Source of the DNA: Ignavibacteriales bacterium
GTDB taxonomy: Bacteria > Bacteroidota > Ignavibacteria > Ignavibacteriales > Melioribacteraceae
Assembly (NCBI GenBank): GCA_020635285.1
Contig: JACKAB010000010.1
Location: forward strand, 62,001-126,000
Length of the DNA stretch: 64,000 nt
Reading direction: 5' to 3'
Numbering within the stretch: position 1 is the stretch's first letter; each line of letters opens with the position of its first letter. The position numbers were made by a program, and so were the translations under genes. Positions 9,474-16,987 of the stretch are shown here, one piece after another. Under the pieces are notes generated by a model, which was not told where the DNA came from, did not search any database, and was given only the letters and a program-made list of their open reading frames with translations.

Positions 9474-11432
9474 TTATACGTCTATGTTCGCATACTTTGC
9501 GTGTTTTTCAATAAATGCTCTTCTGGGTTCAACAACATCGCCCATTAATGTTTCAAATATTTTATCGGCAGCAAGAGCACTTTCTAAATTTACCTGCAAC
9601 ATTGTTCTTGTTTCCGGATTCATAGTTGTATCCCAAAGTTGTTCGGGATTCATTTCGCCAAGACCTTTATATCTGGAAATGTTTATTCCTTTTGGCAAGT
9701 TGCTATCGTCTTCATTTTCTTTTACAGCTTTTAAGTTCACTCCCATTCTGGCTAAAATTCTATCTCTTTCTTCATCATCATAAGCATAAACTTCTTCTTT
9801 GCCTTTTTTGATTTTATAAAGTGGCGGTTGAGCTATATACACCTTTCCTGTAGTTATAAGCTCCTTCATATATCTGTAGAAAAAGGTTAAAATCAATGTT
9901 CTAATATGACTTCCATCAACATCAGCATCAGTCATAATAATAACTTTTCCGTATCTGGCTTTTGAAGCATCAAACTCAGCTCCAATACCGGCTCCAAAAG
10001 CTGCAATCATTGTTTTAATTTCTGTGTTTTCTAAAACCTTATTTATTTTAGCTTTTTCTACATTAAGAATTTTTCCTTTGATCGGAAGGATTGCTTGAAA
10101 CCTTCTATCTCTTCCCATCTTTGCGGAACCGCCGGCAGAATCTCCCTCAACCACATAAATTTCACAATGTTCTGGATCTTTAATTGAGCAATCTGCAAGT
10201 TTGCCTGGCAAGTGCATAGAATCGAGCGCGCTTTTTCTTCTTACTAAATCACGAGCTTTTCTTGCTGCTTCTCTTGCTTCTGCGGCACGCATACATTTTT
10301 CAATTATTTTCTTTCCAATGGAAGGATTCTCTTCAAGAAAATCGGCTAATTTTTCTCCAACTATTGATTCAACAATAGATTTAACCTCACTATTTCCAAG
10401 TTTTGTTTTTGTTTGGCCCTCAAATTGTGGCTCCATAACTTTTACAGAAATAACTGCTGTTAACCCTTCCCTAAAGTCATCCCCAGTTAGGGTAATTTTA
10501 CTATTGTCTTTAATCAACTTATTCTTAATTGCATAGTTGTTAAAAGTTCGAGTCAATGCAGTTTTAAATCCAACAAGGTGACTTCCGCCTTCAATAGTGT
10601 TGATGTTATTCACATAAGAGCAAATATTATCAGAGTAGGCATCGCTATATTCAAATGCAACTTCAACGGGTGTATCATCTTTTTCCCCTTCTATATAAAC
10701 TGTTTTATGGAATGTAGTTCTTGCTTCGTCTAAGTATTGAACAAATTCAATTATTCCACCTTTATAATGAAAACTTTCAGACTCCTCTTCAATTTCGTCT
10801 TTAATATTAATTGTAATATTTTTATTTAAGAAAGCTAGCTCTCTCATTCTTTCTGCCAAAATATCAAACTTAAATTTAGTGACTTTGAAGATTTGATTAT
10901 CCGGCATAAAAGTTATTTTTGTACCAGTATCGTTTTTATTTACCTTTCCAATTTCTTTTACCTCGTGTCTAGGCGCGCCTCTTTCATACTCTTGCATATA
11001 AATTTTTCCACCTCTGCGCACTTCCACTTTAAGCCATTCAGAGAGAGCATTAACAACTGAAACTCCTACCCCGTGCAAACCACCAGAAACTTTGTAAGAA
11101 CTTTTATCAAATTTTCCACCAGCGTGAAGAATGGTCATTACAACTTCGAGAGCTGATTTTTTTTCAACCGGATGTATATCAACAGGGATTCCTCTTCCAT
11201 AATCTATTACAGTAACACTTCCATCTTTGTTAATAGAAATATCAATTTTATCATTATAGCCGCCTAGAGCTTCATCTATACTGTTGTCTACAACTTCATT
11301 CACAAGGTGGTGCAAACCTCTTTGACCAATATCGCCAATGTACATAGCAGGTCTTTTTCGTACTGCTTCTAATCCTTTAAGGACGTTTATATTACTAGCA
11401 GTATAATTTTTTTGTGCTGTTTCTTTAGTCAC
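9474..11432 (-). CDS. gyrB: DNA gyrase subunit B
   Basis: 652 residues. The ATPase subunit of gyrase: a GHKL ATP-binding domain (EVVDNSIDEALGG, GRGIPVDIHP, GGLHGVGVSVVNAL), a transducer domain, and a Toprim domain with EGDSAGGSAKMGRDR and DADVDGSHIRTL, whose acidic residues bind Mg. The C-terminal tail interacts with GyrA and ends in PRRAFIEKHAKYANIDV. The length lacks the large insertion seen in enterobacterial GyrB. It is 18 bp downstream of the dciA-like gene, in a classic dnaN-recF-dciA-gyrB-gyrA order. Confidence 0.97.
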   Translation of the reverse strand: MTKETAQKNYTASNINVLKGLEAVRKRPAMYIGDIGQRGLHHLVNEVVDNSIDEALGGYNDKIDISINKDGSVTVIDYGRGIPVDIHPVEKKSALEVVMTILHAGGKFDKSSYKVSGGLHGVGVSVVNALSEWLKVEVRRGGKIYMQEYERGAPRHEVKEIGKVNKNDTGTKITFMPDNQIFKVTKFKFDILAERMRELAFLNKNITINIKDEIEEESESFHYKGGIIEFVQYLDEARTTFHKTVYIEGEKDDTPVEVAFEYSDAYSDNICSYVNNINTIEGGSHLVGFKTALTRTFNNYAIKNKLIKDNSKITLTGDDFREGLTAVISVKVMEPQFEGQTKTKLGNSEVKSIVESIVGEKLADFLEENPSIGKKIIEKCMRAAEAREAARKARDLVRRKSALDSMHLPGKLADCSIKDPEHCEIYVVEGDSAGGSAKMGRDRRFQAILPIKGKILNVEKAKINKVLENTEIKTMIAAFGAGIGAEFDASKARYGKVIIMTDADVDGSHIRTLILTFFYRYMKELITTGKVYIAQPPLYKIKKGKEEVYAYDDEERDRILARMGVNLKAVKENEDDSNLPKGINISRYKGLGEMNPEQLWDTTMNPETRTMLQVNLESALAADKIFETLMGDVVEPRRAFIEKHAKYANIDV

Positions 11433-11450
11433 TTTTTACTCGCTCATTAT

Positions 11451-11756
11451 TTAAATTTTTGAAAATTTTATATCACTAATTATCTTTTCGTTAAAGTAGT
11501 TGTTTATTTTCTCTACCATCAATTTTCGGTTTAGATGAAGTTCGCTTCTTAAAATTGAATTATCTGCAAATAAATAGAGTGTTCCATTTTTTACAGATTT
11601 TGCAACAACGGTTTTGCTGAACTCCGGGAATATATTTCCAAATTTATCTACTACCTCATTTTCTTTTACCGATTTATTAAATGCGGAAAATTCTTTTTCC
11701 CTCTTTAATATATCTGTTAAACTTCTAAAATCAGTGGGCATAAACTGCATTCCCAT
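11451..11756 (-). CDS. DciA-like (DUF721) protein
   Basis: 101-residue small basic protein. DUF721/DciA proteins help load the replicative helicase in bacteria lacking DnaC/DnaI. The pattern of a short N-terminal helix, then VVAKSVKNGTLYLFADNSIL and an RSELHLNRKLMVEKIN segment, is the recognisable KH-like core. The position between recF and gyrB is typical. The first ATG overlaps the recF 3' end by 26 bp; Met codons slightly downstream (MQFMPTDF) are alternative starts. Confidence 0.75.
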   Translation of the reverse strand: MGMQFMPTDFRSLTDILKREKEFSAFNKSVKENEVVDKFGNIFPEFSKTVVAKSVKNGTLYLFADNSILRSELHLNRKLMVEKINNYFNEKIISDIKFSKI

Positions 11757-12846
11757 TTGTTACGCTAATTACTTTATCATTTTCAGAAACATTAAGCTTA
11801 TCTAATTTTGAGAAGTCCGTCATTGTGATAAATGCCTGACCAATACTGCCTAAATAGCTGCTTATCTTTTCTGCTCTATAAGTATCAAGTTCTCCAAAAA
11901 CATCATCCATTAAAAAAATAGGAGTAATCTTTAATTTTTCTTTCAAATAAAAAAACTGACTAAACCTGAGCGCTATTTGAAATGTTTTATGTTGTCCCTG
12001 AGAGCCAAATTTTTTCAATTCTAAACCATCTATATAAAATTCAAAATCGTCTCTGTGGGGACCAATTAAATTTCTTGCTCTTCCTAATTCTTCTCTTCTT
12101 TTTTCTATGATATTTTTTTTGAACAATTCGTCAATATTTTCATCAAAACTATTTGTGAAAGAAACATATTTAATTACCGGACTTTCTTTCTTTCCCATAA
12201 TATGTTCATAAGGCTTCTGAATGTATTCGTTAAATTCTTTTAAGAAACTTATGCGATGTCTGATAACTTCAGAGCCAACTTTAACCAATGAAATCGTCCA
12301 TGCATCTAATTGATCAAATAATTGAGGTGAGTTAAATTCCTTAATTTTTGAAAGCAGTGCAGATCTGTGACGAAGTACTTTGTTATAATCCAATAAAAGT
12401 TTTAAATATGTTTCGCTTGATTGTGCAATTATTGAATCTACAAACCTCCTTCTTTCAGCCGGGCTTCCTTGCGTAATAGCATGATCAGATTGTAAAAGTG
12501 CAACAACAGGAAATTTCCCAATTAATGAAGAAGCTCTATGTATTTGTTTTTCATCTAAAAAAATGTTTTTTTTGCCAACAGATTTATCAAAAAATACTCT
12601 TACTTTATTTGTAGAATATTCATGAAAGTTTCCGTTTATTTCAAAAATATTTTTATCAAAACTTAAAACATCATTATCAGAATTTTGGTTAAGATTTCTT
12701 GTTGTGCATAAGTAATAAATTGCTTCTAATAATGACGTTTTTCCTTGCCCATTTCCACCAACAATATAGTTGATGTTTTTTGAAAATTCTAAATTTGTAT
12801 TTATATGCAATCTAAAATTTTTTAATTCAATAAAATTAAGAACCAT
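11731..12846 (-). CDS. recF: DNA replication and repair protein RecF
   Basis: 371 residues. SMC-like ATPase that with RecO and RecR loads RecA at single-strand gaps. Walker A is GGNGQGKTSLLEA (residues ~32-44), the ABC-type signature region is GSQGQHKTFQIALRFSQF, and Walker B is FLMDDVFGELD. RNLIGPHRDDFEF is strongly conserved in RecF. The start is 2 bp after the dnaN stop, and the 3' end overlaps the DUF721 gene. Confidence 0.95.
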   Translation of the reverse strand: MVLNFIELKNFRLHINTNLEFSKNINYIVGGNGQGKTSLLEAIYYLCTTRNLNQNSDNDVLSFDKNIFEINGNFHEYSTNKVRVFFDKSVGKKNIFLDEKQIHRASSLIGKFPVVALLQSDHAITQGSPAERRRFVDSIIAQSSETYLKLLLDYNKVLRHRSALLSKIKEFNSPQLFDQLDAWTISLVKVGSEVIRHRISFLKEFNEYIQKPYEHIMGKKESPVIKYVSFTNSFDENIDELFKKNIIEKRREELGRARNLIGPHRDDFEFYIDGLELKKFGSQGQHKTFQIALRFSQFFYLKEKLKITPIFLMDDVFGELDTYRAEKISSYLGSIGQAFITMTDFSKLDKLNVSENDKVISVTNGNAVYAH

Positions 12847-12848
12847 AA

Positions 12849-13979
12849 TTAGTTGTTTAAGCGAACTGGCATTAGGAGCATCATCAATTCATAATTTTCT
12901 TTTGCTTCCGTTGGTAAAATAATTACCGCTTTTGTTGCCGAGTGTAATTTAAATACGATTTTCTTTTCGGATGCAAGATGGCTTAAAACATCATTAACAT
13001 ATGCAGAGTTAAAACCAATTTCTAAAGCATCGCCTTTATACTTACAAATTAAATTTTCAGTTCCTGAAGCGCCTAAATCTAAATCTTCTGCGGATATTTC
13101 TAAATTATTTTCTTTAATTGAAAATTTAACTCTTCTAGTGTTAGAGGTTGAGAATAACATCATTCTTTTAATTACGCTGTGTAAATCTTTTGTTTCCACC
13201 TCTAAATCAAATTCGTTTTCTAAAGGAATAACGCTGGAGTAATCCGGATATTTTTGTTTTATAAGTCTGCTAATTAATTCAAATTCATTCAATTTAAATG
13301 ACATGTGACTTTTACTTAAATAAATTTTAACATCTTTCTCATCTAAAATTTTAAGAAGAACAGATACGGCCCGTTCCGGCAATACATATTGAGATTCAAC
13401 ATCAAGCTTAATATTTTTATTAAGTAAGTTAGCAAGCCTGTGTCCATCGGTTGTAACAAATCTTAATCCTTCTTCAGTAAATTGAAATAAAGTTCCCATC
13501 ATTGCAGGACGCATTTCCTCTTTACTCATTGCAAAGGCAGTCTTTTCAAAAGCAAACCTTAAATCACTTCCGTTTATTGTAATTTCATTAAGTTCTTCAC
13601 TTGATGTAGTATTTGGAAAGTCAGGTATTTCAGGAAATTCGGCCTCGTCTAAATAGCTAAGATTATATTTTCCTTGATCTGTAATAAGAATAACTTTTCC
13701 GCTGGATTGAATATCAAAACGAATAGTTGTATCGCTTAATGATTTAATTACATCGTATAAGAGTTTGGCCGGTAATAAAATTTTTGTGTTTTCCTCAGAC
13801 ACAATTTTAAGAGAAGACTTAAGAGAAATTTCCAGGTCCGTTGCATATATTGTTAGCAAGCCGTCTTTAATTTCAAATAAAAAATTCTCTAAAACTGGCA
13901 TTGGCGTTCTAGTAGGAACAGCAGGAATAATTTTAGAAAGTAGTTTTTCCAGCTCTTTGCTATTTACTTTAAACTCCAT
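12849..13979 (-). CDS. dnaN: DNA polymerase III beta sliding clamp
   Basis: 376 residues with three repeated clamp domains. Recognisable pieces are IIPAVPTRTPMPVLENFL near the N-terminus, MRPAMMGTLF and TDGHRLA in the middle, and the C-terminal LMMLLMPVRLNN that forms the protein-binding pocket. It encircles DNA and tethers the polymerase. It is the first gene of the minus-strand replication run. dnaA, which usually precedes it, is not present upstream. Confidence 0.96.
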   Translation of the reverse strand: MEFKVNSKELEKLLSKIIPAVPTRTPMPVLENFLFEIKDGLLTIYATDLEISLKSSLKIVSEENTKILLPAKLLYDVIKSLSDTTIRFDIQSSGKVILITDQGKYNLSYLDEAEFPEIPDFPNTTSSEELNEITINGSDLRFAFEKTAFAMSKEEMRPAMMGTLFQFTEEGLRFVTTDGHRLANLLNKNIKLDVESQYVLPERAVSVLLKILDEKDVKIYLSKSHMSFKLNEFELISRLIKQKYPDYSSVIPLENEFDLEVETKDLHSVIKRMMLFSTSNTRRVKFSIKENNLEISAEDLDLGASGTENLICKYKGDALEIGFNSAYVNDVLSHLASEKKIVFKLHSATKAVIILPTEAKENYELMMLLMPVRLNN

Positions 13980-14288
13980 AAAAAGTCCTCAAGTTTTAAA
14001 AGTTTTTAATCATAGAAATATACCAAGTTTATGCATAATTTACAATTTTTTCACTTTAAGTAAAGCAGGCTAAATGTTTAATTTTTATCGGTTAATTTGA
14101 AAAGATATTGAGGAAAGCAATCAAATGCTTTATTATTTTATTGTCTTTATGAGCTCAATTTCAATTATTCTAAGTTAAGGTGTTAAATTACAAGCAGTTA
14201 TGTTGATGTAAAGAAGTTTAATTTGATTGTTTATTTAATTGATTTTCCTTAATTTTACTTTCTTTGTAATTTTGAGGTAAGTTTAACT
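13980..14288. other. Divergent dnaN/rpmH intergenic region, possible origin-proximal control region
   Basis: 309 bp of very AT-rich sequence between divergent dnaN and rpmH. It must carry promoters for both sides. Its position between the replication genes and rpmH-rnpA-yidD-yidC is where dnaA and/or oriC often lie. I see one near-match to a DnaA box (TTATGCATA at ~14031) but no cluster of TTATNCACA boxes, so an origin is not supported by motif. No open frame of useful length is present. Confidence 0.4.
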
Positions 14289-14435
14289 ATGAAAAGAACG
14301 TATCAACCAAGCAATAGAAAACGCAAAAACAAACACGGTTTTAGATCTAGAATGGCTACTAAAAACGGTAGAAAAGTTCTTGCAAGAAGAAGAGCTCGTG
14401 GTAGAAAAAGATTAACAGTTAGTGATGAATTTTAG
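14289..14435 (+). CDS. rpmH: 50S ribosomal protein L34
   Basis: 48-residue basic protein starting MKRTYQPSNRKRKNKHGF and containing RMATKNGRKVLARRRARGRK, an almost invariant L34 sequence. The start is preceded by GAGGTAAG. It is the first gene of the rpmH-rnpA-yidD-yidC unit and the rnpA start follows by 2 bp. Confidence 0.97.
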   Translation: MKRTYQPSNRKRKNKHGFRSRMATKNGRKVLARRRARGRKRLTVSDEF

Positions 14436-14437
14436 TT

Positions 14438-14848
14438 TTGAAAAGATATACTCTTTCTAAAAAAGAAAGATTAAAATTAAAAAAAGATTTTGAAAGAGTT
14501 TATACTAAGGGAAGCCAACTTTTTTCATCACAAAAAAAATTGAAAGTTAATTACTATTTAGAAAGCAGCGTTAATGATAAAGGTATTAAAGCTGCTTTTG
14601 TAGTTTCTAAGAAAGCCGGTAAGGCTGTTTGGAGAAATAGAATTAGAAGATTATTAAAAGAAGCTTATAGAACCAATAAAATAGATTTAACTGATTTTTG
14701 CATTAATAATAATTTTTTACTCTACCTTGTTTTCTCTCCAAGAACCTTGAACCAAAAACAAAATAAAAAAATTAAGCTAAGTTTTATTTTAGATGACTTA
14801 GTTGATTTATTAAATAAAGTTAAGAACCAAATACAGCAACATGCGTAA
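14438..14848 (+). CDS. rnpA: Ribonuclease P protein component
   Basis: 136 residues. Protein subunit that binds the catalytic RNA of RNase P and helps mature tRNA 5' ends. N-terminal LSKKERLKLKKDFERVYTKG, then FVVSKKAGKAVWRNRIRRLL, which holds the RNR signature, and LKEAYR. It starts at TTG 14438, two bases after rpmH. The next ATG is far downstream, so TTG is needed to keep the N-terminal domain. Confidence 0.93.
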   Translation: MKRYTLSKKERLKLKKDFERVYTKGSQLFSSQKKLKVNYYLESSVNDKGIKAAFVVSKKAGKAVWRNRIRRLLKEAYRTNKIDLTDFCINNNFLLYLVFSPRTLNQKQNKKIKLSFILDDLVDLLNKVKNQIQQHA

Positions 14849-15047
14849 AGTATTTATCTATTTAATTAAAGTTTATCAAAAATTAATTTCGCCTATGTTT
14901 CCTCCTTCTTGCAGATTTTACCCCAGTTGTTCAAACTATGCAATTGATTCTTTCAGCAAGTATGGAGTTTTTAAAGGCGGCGCAAAAGCTATTTGGAGAA
15001 TTTTAAGATGTAATCCTTTTAATAAAGGCGGGCACGATCCCGCTTAA
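14841..15047 (+). CDS. yidD: Membrane protein insertion efficiency factor YidD
   Basis: 68 residues with the defining SPMFPPSCRFYPSCSNYA and RCNPFNKGGHDPA motifs. YidD is a small membrane-associated protein thought to assist YidC-dependent insertion. It overlaps rnpA by 8 bp and precedes yidC by 27 bp, the standard arrangement. Confidence 0.95.
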   Translation: MRKVFIYLIKVYQKLISPMFPPSCRFYPSCSNYAIDSFSKYGVFKGGAKAIWRILRCNPFNKGGHDPA

Positions 15048-15074
15048 ACATTAATTTTTTCGGTATGAATTTTT

Positions 15075-16948
15075 ATGGATAGACAATCAACAATTGCATT
15101 TATTTTAATCGGCGTAATTTTAGTCTTTTGGCTTTACATGAATTCGCCAGAACCTCCAGTAAATCCACCCAAAACGGATGACAGTACAAAAGTTGTAACA
15201 AATAACGATACAGTAAAAATAGAAACTAAAACAGCGGCTGAGTCTAAATCTGATATAGCGAAAGATGAAGAAGCAGAAGCTCCAGCAAGTTTTAATAATA
15301 TTAATGCACCTGAAAAGGTAATAACAATTGAAACAGATTTGGCACTAATTGAATTAACTTCTAAGGGTGGACGATTTAGAAAGTTTTACTTAAAGGAATA
15401 TGAAACTTGGTATCATAATAAAATTGAAGACACTTCGGATTTTTATAATTCGCACGTTCAACTTATAAATGCTTCAATAGATGGCGGCGATTTTAATTTA
15501 GTTTTTGTTACTAAAGATGGTCAACTTGTTAACACTAAATCGCTTGATTTTACTGCCGACAAAAATAATTTTTCGTTACAGAGTTAAAGCAAATGATTCC
15601 CTTTCTATAACTTATAAATTTAATATTGAAGGTGACAAAAAAGCATTGAAAAACAATTAGTTTTTTACGGAAATAGTTACGACCTAAAAGCTAACATTGT
15701 TTTAAATAATTTAGATGAGGTTATAAGCAGCTATAGATATGATGTTGAATGGAGCCATGGATTAAATTTTGTGGAAGAAAACTCTGTTGATGAAGCAAAT
15801 TATTCAAACGCCGCAGCTTTTTCCGGAGATGAAAAAATTGTTATTGATGCCTCTTCCGTTGATGAACCAGTTGAAAAAAGTTTTAAATGGAAAAATCAAT
15901 TGGGTTGGAGTTAGAAATAAATATTTTACAACTATAATTGCTCCCAACACCTAACCGAGAAGGTGGTGCAGATTTTAAAGGTGAACATATATTAAACCAA
16001 TATGGCACACGTGAATTTTATTCGGCAAGTTTAAGAATTCCTTTTAACAATCAAAAATATCAGAAAGATAGTTTTAAGCTTTATATTGGTCCACTTGATT
16101 ATGACTTGCTAAAAGACAGCAAAAATAATTATGAAGCAATTTTTGAGTTTGGAAGTTTCTTAGGTTTAACATTTATTACACGACCAATTTCAGAATATTT
16201 ACTTTTACCTTTATTTAAATTTTTACACAACTACATTCCTAATTATGGTTGGGTTATAATTGTTTTTTCATTCATTTTAAAATTTGCTCTGTACCCACTT
16301 ACAAAGCAAAGTTATAAATCAATGAAAAGAATGTCTCAGCTTCAGCCAAAAATTGCTGAACTTAAAGAAAAGTATAAAGGCGACCAACAAAAAATTCAAA
16401 AAGAAACCATGGCACTTTATTCTACGTATGGTATAAATCCCGCCGGTGGATGTTTACCTATGGTTTTGCAGATGCCAATACTTTTTGCGCTCTTTACTTT
16501 TTTTAACATTGCAATCGAAATTAGACACGAACCATTTCTATGGTGGATAACTAATTTATCATCCCCTGATGTTATTTATAATTTACCTTTTAAAATTCCA
16601 ATATTAGGTGTAAGCGCAATAACTGGATTAGCACCGCTTTTAGGCATTACAATGTTTTTGCAACAACGAATGACAATGAAAGATCCAAGTCAGAAAGCCA
16701 TGGTATATATGATGCCTATCATGATGACTTTTATGTTTATGGGATTTTCTTCCGGATTGAATTTATACTATTTTATGTTTAATTTGCTTTCAATTGGTCA
16801 ACAGTATTTCATTAATCATCAGCATGGCGAAGAGTTAGTCCCTGTTAAAAATCCGAAAAAGAAAGCTGGCTTTATGCAAAAGATGATGGAAGCGGCTGAA
16901 AAACAACAAAAAACTCAAAAGCAAATTGCCAAAAAAGGTAAAAAGTAA
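15075..16948 (+). pseudogene. yidC: Membrane protein insertase YidC, frameshifted
   Basis: YidC inserts and folds inner-membrane proteins alone or with Sec. The N-terminal piece (15075-15587) has the first membrane helix (STIAFILIGVILVFWLYM) and the start of the periplasmic beta-sandwich domain. The C-terminal piece (15938-16948) carries the conserved five-helix core (NYGWVIIVFSFILKFALYPL, MSQLQPKIAELKEKYKGD, GGCLPMVLQMPILFALF) and a basic tail ending KQIAKKGKK. Between them the periplasmic domain continues in three frames (YRVKANDSLSITYKF, KQLVFYGNSYDLKAN, INWVGVRNKYFTTIIAPN). Shifts lie near T5 15569-15573, A6 15637-15642, ~15890 and ~15950. All parts of a ~600-residue YidC are present, so I regard this as a functional gene with sequence errors. 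Confidence 0.93.
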
Positions 16949-16987
16949 GAATCATTTAACGCTTTTTAAATTTGAATTGAAAACTAA

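Noticed and set aside
14026..14040. oriC DnaA-box cluster in the dnaN-rpmH gap
   Set aside because: Only one near-match (TTATGCATA) is present; a cluster would be needed to claim an origin.
15587..15955. Programmed ribosomal frameshifting in yidC
   Set aside because: Several shifts in succession with no slippery heptamer plus pseudoknot; the same pattern occurs in many unrelated genes, so sequence error is simpler.
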